Assembly: GCA_947243795.1 (NCBI GenBank)
Contig: OX365929.1
Coordinates: forward strand, 744,001 to 808,000
Source: Saccharomyces uvarum
Taxonomy: Eukaryota > Ascomycota > Saccharomycetes > Saccharomycetales > Saccharomycetaceae
Direction of reading: 5' to 3'
Length of the DNA: 64,000 bases
The notes below the pieces were generated by a model. It had not been told where the DNA came from, ran no database searches, and was given only the letters and a program-made list of their open reading frames with translations. Every line of letters starts with the position of its first letter. Within the stretch, counting starts at the first letter, position 1. The position numbers were made by a program, and so were the translations under genes. Below, in pieces: positions 55,138 through 63,718 of the stretch.

Positions 55138-56439
55138 TTAGGATACTGAATCCGGTTGCCAATCTAATCCTAATCTTTGGTAAACTTGCGCCTGGCACTG
55201 CGACCATATTGTAGCCTTTTCCTCTTTGGTCAAGCTAACTTTGTTTTTCCCCTGTTGGTTTGAAGCGGTGCCCGCTCTCATCATCAATTCATCGAGGTTA
55301 TTATTGGGGTTTTTCAATTGAATGTTCTTCAATAGTGCCTTTTTCAACAACGATTTTGTTTCTGAGCTGTTCCTACGCGGTATTAGACTTGGGGGTGGCA
55401 TGTCAGGTCTCTTCAAGTTGGACTGTTGTAACTTCCATTTCTTATACTCTGAGCATCTTTGCTTGAAATCAAACCTACATTGCGCCTCCACTGCTATGTT
55501 TAAAAGGTAGTTTTCGATAATGTTTCTCCATTCCGGTTTGGATAAGTTCATTGCGGTTTCATTTCTGCCGGTTATTTGTTCATGCCTTTTCCTAGCGGTA
55601 GCTACTGTGTATTTGGCGCTGGTTAATTTAAACTCATAATCCAAATTGGCTTCCATGTATAGATCGGAATTGACCAATGTGGCAATTATAGTTTCATCGC
55701 TAGAATACAATGGTAATAATTGTAATCTGAACTGGGGCATATTGTCACCCATCGTTATTACCTCCGGTAATTGGTTACCCCATTCGGGCCTCGATTTCTC
55801 GACTATTAATAATGACCTTATGTCATTTAAATCCCAGTCCAATAATTCTCTTTTGGTAAACTTGGGACGTCCGTTGCAAAGAACGTTAGATGGATCTGCC
55901 AATAAAATCTCAGGTGAATACATGTCGTAAAATGTCTTTGGTAAGGCGTCATCTAAACTGATCCTTGTTATTATTTTGTGATTGGAAAATTCAGAGAATG
56001 CGCTTTCATTAGTTAGTTGCGTGTGCACTGTAGAAGGCGTTGAAAATATACTCGACTGGTAAGATGATGCATTCTCTGAAAGTAAACTACCACTATCAGC
56101 TGTGCTGGACCTTCTACTTATCGAATGCATCCCGCTTGAATGATGTGACTTTCTATTGGGCGAGGAAGCTAATAATCTTTTCTTAATTTCATCTCTGGCT
56201 CTATCAGTATATTCGAGAGGGGCGTTCACAAAGTTTTCTCTTCTTAGTGAGGATGTGGATTGTAGACTACTCACCGATTGCGGTAAGCTTTGAAACGATG
56301 CATTATCATTATTATTTGAAGTATTTTCTGGGACGCTTTGTAACGGATTTCCAAACCCCCGGCTGTGATTAGCAGAGTCGGGTGAGAGTCGTTGTAAAAC
56401 TTGGTTTTTTGAAGTTGCTGGTGGTGGTGAAACAAACAT
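55138..56439 (-). CDS. MTH1: Glucose-sensing corepressor Mth1
   Basis: A negative regulator of the Rgt2/Snf3 glucose-sensing pathway. It binds Rgt1 and keeps HXT genes repressed until glucose triggers its phosphorylation by Yck1/2 and destruction by SCF-Grr1. The protein has 433 residues, as in S. cerevisiae; the paralog is STD1. The N-terminal 140 residues are Ser/Asn-rich, with several serine clusters that could serve as casein-kinase sites. The conserved core follows ([31 protein letters not shown] region at about 160-195 and [19 protein letters not shown] at about 257-275). The start [10 protein letters not shown] is the first ATG. Confidence 0.96.
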   Translation of the reverse strand: MFVSPPPATSKNQVLQRLSPDSANHSRGFGNPLQSVPENTSNNNDNASFQSLPQSVSSLQSTSSLRRENFVNAPLEYTDRARDEIKKRLLASSPNRKSHHSSGMHSISRRSSTADSGSLLSENASSYQSSIFSTPSTVHTQLTNESAFSEFSNHKIITRISLDDALPKTFYDMYSPEILLADPSNVLCNGRPKFTKRELLDWDLNDIRSLLIVEKSRPEWGNQLPEVITMGDNMPQFRLQLLPLYSSDETIIATLVNSDLYMEANLDYEFKLTSAKYTVATARKRHEQITGRNETAMNLSKPEWRNIIENYLLNIAVEAQCRFDFKQRCSEYKKWKLQQSNLKRPDMPPPSLIPRRNSSETKSLLKKALLKNIQLKNPNNNLDELMMRAGTASNQQGKNKVSLTKEEKATIWSQCQAQVYQRLGLDWQPDSVS

Positions 56440-57733
56440 TTCTTGTAGCTGCGTGCTTTTTTCGCTGAAGTAATTTCCTTTGTATTCTTCTCGTGTGTAG
56501 ATCTAAGTGTTAATAGGTTCTATATTGGTGAAATAAACAAATTATGTCGAATCTTTGCCGTGAATATTTAAAAGTTCCATATAGTTCTTTAATAAGAAAG
56601 AAAAGTGGCGATGAGCGTGCTACAAACAAAGAAGAAAAGGAAAAGTCTTTTTGGTTTTATAAATTTTTCTTTATGGTAATTTGGGCCGCAACAAAATGTG
56701 GGATGAAAAAAAAAAAGAGGCAATTAAATAAGGGGTAGTAAATTGTCAGATATTCCAGCTCTCCAGCGATTTTAGTGGTCGATGGGGCCCGGATTTTCTC
56801 CCAAGATGGATTTTTCCACAAAGTTACCAAGATGAAGTAATGTGCGGGGCAGCCGCCCTAACAACTTCCGCACGGAATACAATTCCCCGGAATTTTTCCC
56901 GCCTCTCCAAGGAAGAATTTTCGGGGTAAGCATTAGGGCCCCTCTAGGAATGCCTGGGTTTCAAGGAACGGAAAAACTGGTTCCACCGCGTTTCTCTGCG
57001 TATTTGCTATTCGTTTTAGTGGAGCAGCGGGGCAATTTTTTTTTCCGTTGTACAATAGAGAAAAGTTCAGCGAAGCCCTGGTTTTGTAGGCCTGGACTTA
57101 TTAGCGCCAGTGTTGTGTAAGCTGATTAGATGTATATATGTATATATATGCGTGTGTATATCTGGTTTGTTTACTTATTTAGTAGGTTTATTATGATCCC
57201 TAGTTCAGACAACACCAGTTTGAGGTTATTAAATAAGGGATGAACCGGCATATCCTGCATCTCTCCCTGATGTTTTCCAATTTCTTGTGAAAATAAACTT
57301 CTACTCCATCCAATTGTACGATGATGGGGAATATTCTTTTGGTAGTAACATGTTATTGTTATTTCTTCGAGTACCACGGAGTCAAGCAATTATTCTCACC
57401 TTTTTGTTTATTTTTTCTTTTCTCAAAGGCCTTTTCTTATTTTGTATCTACCTACTTGTTCATAACAATAACAGTAATTGTTTGTGTTGTTGGTGGTATA
57501 TCTTTTTTGTTTTGTATATGGCTTTGGTTGGCGATGGCATTTAAATAGGTTGTGGGAACCAAACATAAAAGATAAACGGAGAAAATATTAGAAACTTTCA
57601 TGTAGATACACTCGTTGCTAGTAATTTTACTTTGACCAAAAACCAAACCACACAGGTAGGACACCTATACTGAAACAAGAGAAGTTCAGTGAGCTTTCTT
57701 CAGATCTGCAATCAAATTTTTAAAAAAAATTAT
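56440..57733 (-). promoter_or_regulatory. Long MTH1 upstream region with a Mig1 site
   Basis: A 1,294-base region up to the tRNA-Glu gene. CCCCGGAATT at 56885-56894 matches the Mig1 consensus WWWWSYGGGG exactly on the minus strand, about 450 bases from the MTH1 ATG; a GCGGGG core at about 56844 is a weaker match. A CCCCT core lies at 56939-56943. The segment 56770-57110 is clearly richer in G+C than its flanks. Mig1/Mig2 repression of MTH1 by glucose is known in S. cerevisiae. A TATATGTATATATATG-like run is at about 57130-57150. No gene is supported. Confidence 0.68.
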
Positions 57734-57805
57734 CTCCGAAACGGGGAGTCGAACCCCGGTCTCCACGGTGAGAACGTGATGTGATAGCCGTTACACTACA
57801 TCGGA
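57734..57805 (-). tRNA. tRNA-Glu (anticodon CUC)
   Basis: A 72-base tRNA gene on the minus strand. The anticodon stem-loop is TCACG-TTCTCAC-CGTGG with anticodon CUC, and the T arm CGGGG-TTCGACT-CCCCG is intact. The acceptor arms TCCGATG and TTTCGGA pair at the outer five positions, while the inner two are T-T and G-T. The discriminator is G. No intron. An A-rich run at 57721-57729 gives the T-run terminator. S. cerevisiae has a tE(CUC) gene at this locus. Confidence 0.96.
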
Positions 57806-58059
57806 TCAGAGATTTATATTTCAATGATCAGTATTATAGGACCATAACTTAGGAGAGTAATCTCTTTTACCTGAAGCTACTGTAATATCTTTTTGCAGAG
57901 CAAAATATACAGAAAAAAAAACTTTGGTGAATTAAGGTACGGTAGATAAGTAATCAATATAGTACAATAGTAAAGGGTTCTTCAATGCTAGAAATTTATT
58001 AAGAGATACTCTAATAAGTTTCCTGAACCAATTAATATCTACACCTAAAAACAAGTTAG
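57806..58059. other. Spacer between tRNA-Glu and solo LTR
   Basis: These 254 bases form the upstream flank of the tRNA gene, the usual Ty1-class target zone. AT-rich, with an A9 run near 57914. No gene. I recognise no additional element remnant. Confidence 0.4.
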
Positions 58060-58384
58060 CGTTGGAACAAGATTCAACTATCGTCCATCTATTACTATTA
58101 TATACGGTGTTAAAAGATGACATAAATTACAAGACCAGTAAATTAAGATTCAAACTGTCATCGAAATTAATGGAAGCTGAAGCGCAAGGATTGATAGGGT
58201 CAATGAATGATAACATATAAAAAGAGGAACAGAATCATTTATAATATTATTCAAAATTGCAGATTCCTTTTTGTGGATTCCTGAATCCATGAGGAGAATA
58301 TCTAGTATAATCTAAATACGTAATATTATAACATTAAGAAACAGTGGAATCCCAAAGATCATCATACAACTTTAAAGCTCAATA
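58060..58384 (+). mobile_element. Solo LTR, Ty1/copia delta-type, with target-site duplication
   Basis: A 325-base solo LTR fossil of the same family as the copy at 33119-33451, about 98% identical over the aligned length apart from one small length difference. It ends CTCAATA. A 5-bp duplication GTTAG flanks it (58055-58059 and 58385-58389). It lies 254 bases upstream of the tRNA-Glu gene and points away from it, as the other copy does from tRNA-Gly. No internal coding part remains. Confidence 0.92.
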
Positions 58385-58679
58385 GTTAGACACCACAATA
58401 GAAATTTTAGAAAGAGGCTTTCATGTTCCGAATAAATATAAACCATTTACAGCGGGCCAATTGGTTTTCCATTGCAAGGTGTGTCTATATTCTAAAATAC
58501 AATGCTGTGCTTTTTACGCGTTTTTGCAAGTCTAGTAATTGATTTCGCGGAGCAGACAAATATGAAGAAAATGAAAGTCAGATCTAGTGAGTTTTATTTA
58601 ATTCAAAAGTCGAAAAACATATTGAATGCAGATTCAACTTTCCTCTTCGATAATAGCCAAGCCTTTCAAGAATCAAATC
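58385..58679 (+). promoter_or_regulatory. RNH202 promoter with an MCB box
   Basis: A 295-base region between the LTR and the RNH202 start. ACGCGT at 58516-58521 is an MBF core, 159 bases before the chosen ATG and 105 before the upstream in-frame ATG at 58626. S-phase control of RNase H2 would be sensible, but a single hexamer can occur by chance. Confidence 0.45.
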
Positions 58680-59729
58680 ATGACAATCGCCAAAACTGAA
58701 GGTGAAGAACGACTAATAGTCCTGCCGGACGAATGCGATGCTTCGAAAATCATAAACACATTTACGCTGCCGCCTTGTTCTAACATTGAATCGAAGCCAC
58801 TCATTGAACTCTTTGAAAACACTGATGGGAGACTCTACCAAGTTAAATCTTTTCAGTTCGGTAAAGGACCATCTTATTCACACAACGAAGACTTGGCAAA
58901 TGACAAATATCATTATACAAAGGAAGATCACCCAATTAAATCAACCTTTATCGTAAATAATTCCAATTCCGCCGATGGTTGCATTTTAAAGTCAAGCAAA
59001 CTTTACTTTTGTACGTTACATGATGTTGTTTTTAGTCTTATTGGATTTCATTATAGGACCAGTGTTGCAGAGGATGAACAAGACTACGTCAAGCCCAGCG
59101 ATACTGGAGAGACCCAAGCTGCCAACAGGAAGGACCATGAGAGATTTCTTTCAATACGTGACTATCATGATTTGCTAATGGATAATCATTCCAAAAACTG
59201 GAACCATATTTCTCTACGCTGCCTTGAAAGTGGGCTTACAAAGATATGCGAAACCATCGAAGAAGCTGGTGAAATATATTACAAGATTACACCCGCGCTA
59301 ATAACGAGATATTTGGTGGGTAAAGTATTGAAAATCATAGAGAATTTCCCTCCAAGCTTTCCCATACTTAAACATGCTCCAGAAGAATTAGTACAGTGCT
59401 ACAAAGTAGTTATGGCTACCAATCTTTTGGTTTCTTTGATCCCGAAGGCGGCTTACCGTAATTTAATCGAATTCTCACCAAGTACGATGGACAGTAACTT
59501 CAATCTGGAAATAAAAGCTAGCTTCACAAACCTCGAAAACTATCAAACCACCGAGGAGTTAAAAAACGCTGAAAAAGAATTATTAATGAAAAGCGCTATG
59601 AATGTCGGCATAGGTACAAATGGCGGTGCAGTGTCTGTGAAGAAAGTTGCAAAAAAGGTAGTGCTCAGAAAAAAACCAAGGGCCGCCATAGGAAAAGGCG
59701 CTATTGATGGATTTTTTAAACGTAAGTAG
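58680..59729 (+). CDS. RNH202: Ribonuclease H2 subunit B (Rnh202)
   Basis: A non-catalytic subunit of the nuclear RNase H2 heterotrimer, which removes ribonucleotides from DNA. The protein has 349 residues (350 in S. cerevisiae). The N-terminal part forms the triple-barrel fold with Rnh203, the middle (RDYHDLLMDNHSKNW onwards) is helical, and the C-terminus ends GAIDGFFKRK, a PIP-box-like motif (xxIxxFF) for PCNA binding. The ATG at 58680 aligns with the known N-terminus (MTIAKTEGEERLIVLPDE) and has A at -3. An in-frame ATG 18 codons upstream (58626) is an alternative start with a weaker context. Confidence 0.92.
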   Translation: MTIAKTEGEERLIVLPDECDASKIINTFTLPPCSNIESKPLIELFENTDGRLYQVKSFQFGKGPSYSHNEDLANDKYHYTKEDHPIKSTFIVNNSNSADGCILKSSKLYFCTLHDVVFSLIGFHYRTSVAEDEQDYVKPSDTGETQAANRKDHERFLSIRDYHDLLMDNHSKNWNHISLRCLESGLTKICETIEEAGEIYYKITPALITRYLVGKVLKIIENFPPSFPILKHAPEELVQCYKVVMATNLLVSLIPKAAYRNLIEFSPSTMDSNFNLEIKASFTNLENYQTTEELKNAEKELLMKSAMNVGIGTNGGAVSVKKVAKKVVLRKKPRAAIGKGAIDGFFKRK

Positions 59730-60069
59730 ATTAGTATATGAATCGAGTAACACACTTGTTGCGACAGTCAAGAATAATAACGCATTAATCAATGAAAAAT
59801 TGTTGCATCACTACTGACGAAGACACTATTTTACTATAGTTTTTTTTCACTCTTGAAAATTATGAAAAATAAACGTTCTTCCCTCGATGGTGATAATAAT
59901 AATAGTGTTTTGATAGTCAAGGCAATAGAAATAGTTACTTATAATTACGCTATTTTGCAAGTTCGCCGTTCGATTTCTTTGATTACTCACCAACTACAGG
60001 ATACTCAAACAAAAAGAAAACAGCAATTGCTAGACTTACCAAGGATAAATATATAAGAACTAAACACAA
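59730..60069. promoter_or_regulatory. RNH202-RRP45 spacer, RRP45 promoter
   Basis: A 340-base spacer. TGAAAAATT at 59793-59801 resembles the RRPE motif of ribosome-biogenesis promoters (TGAAAAWTTT), which would suit an exosome gene, though the match is partial and no PAC box (GCGATGAG) is seen. Otherwise AT-rich. Confidence 0.4.
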
Positions 60070-60987
60070 ATGGCTAAAGACATTGAATTATCTGCATCCG
60101 AATCCAAATTTATCTTAGAGGCCTTAAGACAAGACCATAGGCTGGATGGTCGTTCCTTTGATCAATTTCGTGATGTGAAAATAAAATTTGGCAAAGAGTA
60201 TGGTGATGTCAGCGTGGAAATGGGCAACACCAAAGTTCATTGCAGAATTAGTTGTCAAATTGCACAACCATATGAAGATAGGCCATTTGAGGGGCTGTTT
60301 GTAATATCTACTGAAATATCTCCAATAGCCGGATCTCAATTTGAAAACGGAAATATCACGGGAGAGGATGAAGTTCTGTGTTCAAGAATAATTGAAAAAT
60401 CTGTCAGACGGTCAGGGGCACTGGATGTGGAAGGACTGTGCATTGTGGCCGGTAGCAAATGTTGGGCAGTGAGAGCAGATGTACATTTTCTGGATTGCGA
60501 TGGTGGATTCATTGATGCTTCATGTATTGCTGTGATGACAGGACTAATGCATTTCAAGAAACCAGATATAACCGTCCATGGCGAACAGATTATTGTTCAT
60601 CCCGTTAACGAAAGAGAACCAGTTCCACTGGGCATACTGCATATCCCTATTTGTGTTACCTTTTCGTTCTTTAACCCTCAAGATACTGAAGAAAATATAA
60701 AAGGTGCAACGAACTCAGAAATCTCGATTATTGATGCAACATTAAAGGAAGAATTACTGCGAGACGGTGTTTTAACCGTCACCTTAAACAAAAATCGTGA
60801 AGTGGTACAAGTTTCCAAGGCTGGTGGTTTGCCGATGGATGCGTTGATGCTAATGAAATGTTGCCATAAAGCGTATGCCATCATTGAGAAGATAACTGAC
60901 CAAATACTGCAGCTTTTAAAGGATGACTCCAAAGAGAGAAACAAATATGCTGCGATGCTCACATCCGAAAATGTGCGTGTAAGTTAA
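60070..60987 (+). CDS. RRP45: Exosome core subunit Rrp45
   Basis: A subunit of the hexameric RNase PH-like ring of the RNA exosome, which processes 5.8S rRNA and degrades RNAs in nucleus and cytoplasm. The protein has 305 residues, as in S. cerevisiae. The RNase PH-type N-domain (LRQDHRLDGRSFDQFRDVKI) and the segment RIIEKSVRRSGALDVEGLCI are present. The phosphorolytic active-site residues are lost, as in all eukaryotic core subunits, so its role is structural. The start MAKDIELSASESKF is the first ATG. It is nearly identical to the S. cerevisiae protein as I recall it. Confidence 0.97.
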   Translation: MAKDIELSASESKFILEALRQDHRLDGRSFDQFRDVKIKFGKEYGDVSVEMGNTKVHCRISCQIAQPYEDRPFEGLFVISTEISPIAGSQFENGNITGEDEVLCSRIIEKSVRRSGALDVEGLCIVAGSKCWAVRADVHFLDCDGGFIDASCIAVMTGLMHFKKPDITVHGEQIIVHPVNEREPVPLGILHIPICVTFSFFNPQDTEENIKGATNSEISIIDATLKEELLRDGVLTVTLNKNREVVQVSKAGGLPMDALMLMKCCHKAYAIIEKITDQILQLLKDDSKERNKYAAMLTSENVRVS

Positions 60988-61340
60988 AGCAAAAGGTAAA
61001 ATAAGAGCAACATCATATACATGCATGCATAAATATATAGGTATATATATACAGTTAAACCACACTTGGTGCTAAACTAAAGACTTCAGAAAAGATAGCA
61101 AAAAGCTACTGCAGTTTGCAGCTTTCCTTTTATTTCTTTGCAATTTTTTTTCCTATTAAGCTACCGAACCAGAAATCATGAGCCATTAAATATTATAAAA
61201 CAAACACACACTGCCAAAAAAAGGACCGGCCCCAGATATATAGATACGTATCCTTGTCGCACATCTCGCCGTCCCTCCCAAAAGACATGTGTTCCCCGTT
61301 ACAGTTTTGGTAAAAAAAACCCTCTTTTTTGCTCCCCCCA
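60988..61340. other. RRP45-PHM6 convergent spacer
   Basis: A 353-base region between the RRP45 and PHM6 stop codons. TATATA runs at about 61034-61052 and homopolymer runs near 61146-61152 and 61311-61330 look like 3' end signals. No gene. Confidence 0.45.
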
Positions 61341-61649
61341 TTAAAACAAAACTCTTGTCATAACCATCACATAGAAAAGACCAATCATGGTCAAAAAATA
61401 CAGCAGTAGGACAATAACAATGATGATGACAAGTTCCTCAATAAATCCTACAAAGGCATCGCGATATTGCTTGAAAGTGCTACCCTTCTCACTAACTTCG
61501 TGCGGTAGAAGACCTGCTTCTAAATCTATCATACAATCACCACACTTGACCTCCTCCTTCTCTTCTTGGCTTGTAACAGGGTTTTCTGGTGCTGTTTCTT
61601 TCTCCTGTTGTTCCATTTTCAGTACTTCAGAGCGTTTCGATGTATCCAT
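61341..61649 (-). CDS. PHM6: Small membrane protein Phm6 (phosphate-regulated)
   Basis: A protein of 102 residues (about 104 in S. cerevisiae) of unknown function whose transcript is induced by phosphate starvation. The N-terminal 60 residues are hydrophilic and charged, with a Cys pair (CGDC, 36-39). A single membrane segment lies at about 72-96 (ELVIIIVIVLLLYFLTMIGLF). The start MDTSKRSEVLKM is the first ATG. Upstream are a Pho4-type CACGTG and a second half-site, plus a TATA box, in agreement with control by the PHO pathway. The molecular role cannot be read from the sequence. Confidence 0.9.
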   Translation of the reverse strand: MDTSKRSEVLKMEQQEKETAPENPVTSQEEKEEVKCGDCMIDLEAGLLPHEVSEKGSTFKQYRDAFVGFIEELVIIIVIVLLLYFLTMIGLFYVMVMTRVLF

Positions 61650-62464
61650 CTTGGTTCCAGGCAGGGAAAATATTGTTGTCGTTCCTCTTGATTCAAAAGT
61701 TGGTGGTGTGGTAGTTCATAAAGATTCTTTTTGGTTGCAATGAAATATTGAAGAAAGAAAGAACACTAGTCCAACCAAGGCTCGATGTTTTATACCGATT
61801 GGAACTGTAGGGGGATAAGTTTCTGCGCATCGCTAGCAAGAAATTACTAGGGCACCATACTAGAGATGACATTCTATTTTCTGTGCCTGGCGGCGACGCA
61901 AAAAATGAACCTGTGTGCATATTATGTCCCACTTCCCACGTGCCAAGAAAAACGTGGAAATACGTAACATTATAAGATTAAGAATCGAAGAGAAAATTCT
62001 GATTCGGTATCTAAGCAACGATTCCCCTGTAATTCAGGGTAGAGAACACCTGGAAAAATACACGGGAATTTATTGATGAGATGCCACGTTATCAGCACTT
62101 TACGGGGAATTAATCAATTTTGTCGTAACGCGGTAAAGGGCCTTCGCTTAATTTTATGTAGACATGCTGTTGTGTCTCTGTCGACTAAAGGTGCATTTTT
62201 AATAATTTTAACTTCATCGTGTCTTAACACGAGCAAATTGCTTCTAAAAATGTAGTCCGTCACTACTTGCTTATTCAAGAAGGTTTCAATCAAGTACGCA
62301 GTTTTTAGAGCCCCTTTCTACCTGAGAACGTTGCCGGAACAGGATCCGAAAGAACGGAGGTGCGTCGGTGTTTCCATTGAAAGAATTAGTGTCATTAGGT
62401 GGGCCTATTTCACAGACTTATGCGTAGCATACATACATATATATACAAGAGTAGTTTCTATCTC
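61650..62464 (-). promoter_or_regulatory. PHM6 promoter with Pho4 sites; MRX10 3' region
   Basis: An 815-base region. CACGTG at 61937-61942 and AACGTG (CACGTT in reverse) at 61951-61956 are high- and lower-affinity Pho4 sites, 14 bases apart, about 290-310 bases before the PHM6 ATG. A TATAAAAC sequence on the gene strand lies at 61787-61794. Beyond about 62000 I see no site or gene; one 60-codon frame has no features. Confidence 0.78.
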
Positions 62465-63718
62465 CTAATTCTTTTCTTTAAAGTTCGGATCATTACTCGT
62501 GGTCTCTTTACACTGAGGGGAATAGTATCTTTGGTAAAAATGATATATTTCAAAACATAGCTCGAAGGCAATTAGATATATAATAATCCATTCCAAAAAG
62601 GCACCGTTCCTTTCGTTTAGAAGAGAAATAAGGGCTCGGCATTCATCCGTGGAGTAATCTAGTTTACTGTTCAAAATGTTTATCCGTGGGCCAATATCTA
62701 AGTACCTTGAGACTTTCTTAAAAATTTCTTCTAGCTGAGGTTCACTCCAATAAAGGTCAGGAGTTTCGATCAGTTCTGAGTAGAGATTCAACTTCCCTCT
62801 GATTAAAAAGAGCCGGCCTATTGATTTTAATGCATCGCTTGATTTTAAATTCAACTTCGTCCCCTTGGAAATATTTTCCGTTATTGTTCTTGTTTTTGAT
62901 ATATGTTTTTCCATAGCTTCTTCCAGGACAGCCAAATTTGTGCTTCTAGACAACCCACTAGAGAACGCTGCCTTATCTAACATTCCTTGATCGGCATCTA
63001 ACGAATTGATCAGTATCAAATCCCCAGAAAGAAAGCTTTCGTTCACAAATCTTGGCTTTACCTCATTGTTTCCACTGAAAAACTTTTCAAGGTCTTGTTT
63101 CTTTACTAATTCCACGTAGTCCATATCTTCTGTCTCAAAGTCCTCTTTAGCCAACGGATTTATGCTTGCTCCTTCAACTAAAGGCACTATTTTGTCTCTA
63201 ACGGTAGATTCACCAAAACCCCAACTCACAATAGATCCATTTTGACCTAGAATCATTATATCTCCCTTATCGCCATTATCCTGGTAACTAAACGTAACAA
63301 TTTCACCGGTTACTAGGTTTGTCGGTTGATATCCTTGACCTTTTAGGAACCTAATGCATTCTTCAAGGTTGTATCCTTCTCCCGTAGTAATAGTCGTACA
63401 ATTCTTCATCTTCAAATACTTTTTACTCAATACATCCTTCAAATTATCATGTTCTCTCTCCTCATTTCTGTGGTTTGGTACAAAACTTCGTCTCAAATAA
63501 CGTGTAGGATTCTTCGAGTTCGTGAGCGTCTTCATTGTCTTGATTTTCGTATCCATTGGACTACTGTCCTTATCGGCTCTCTTCTCTGCGGCTACGTTAC
63601 CTCTCAAAGGGTCATCTCTCACTTTGGAATTCGGCACTGGCAAATTCGTTCCAATCCATCGAATTTGCGATCTTGATATGAAGCCGAATCGTTTTGGTAG
63701 TACTTTAAGTGGAAGCAT
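62465..63718 (-). CDS. MRX10: Mitochondrial inner-membrane protein Mrx10 (RMND1/DUF155 family)
   Basis: A protein of 417 residues (about 414 in S. cerevisiae), the yeast relative of human RMND1, which is tied to mitochondrial translation. The N-terminus (MLPLKVLPKRFGFISRSQIRW) is rich in Lys/Arg and lacks acidic residues, a mitochondrial presequence. The DUF155 domain spans about residues 150-385, with IVSWGFGESTVRDKIVPL and DQGMLDKAAFSSGLSRSTNLAVLE. A hydrophobic segment near the C-terminus (EWIIIYLIAFELCFEIYHF, about 374-393) is the family membrane anchor. The start is the first ATG. Confidence 0.94.
   Translation of the reverse strand: MLPLKVLPKRFGFISRSQIRWIGTNLPVPNSKVRDDPLRGNVAAEKRADKDSSPMDTKIKTMKTLTNSKNPTRYLRRSFVPNHRNEEREHDNLKDVLSKKYLKMKNCTTITTGEGYNLEECIRFLKGQGYQPTNLVTGEIVTFSYQDNGDKGDIMILGQNGSIVSWGFGESTVRDKIVPLVEGASINPLAKEDFETEDMDYVELVKKQDLEKFFSGNNEVKPRFVNESFLSGDLILINSLDADQGMLDKAAFSSGLSRSTNLAVLEEAMEKHISKTRTITENISKGTKLNLKSSDALKSIGRLFLIRGKLNLYSELIETPDLYWSEPQLEEIFKKVSRYLDIGPRINILNSKLDYSTDECRALISLLNERNGAFLEWIIIYLIAFELCFEIYHFYQRYYSPQCKETTSNDPNFKEKN

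Noticed and set aside
56842-57120. 92-codon frame in the MTH1 upstream region
   Set aside because: Starts at a GTG, has no recognisable features, and spans the Mig1 site; most likely a by-product of GC-rich sequence.
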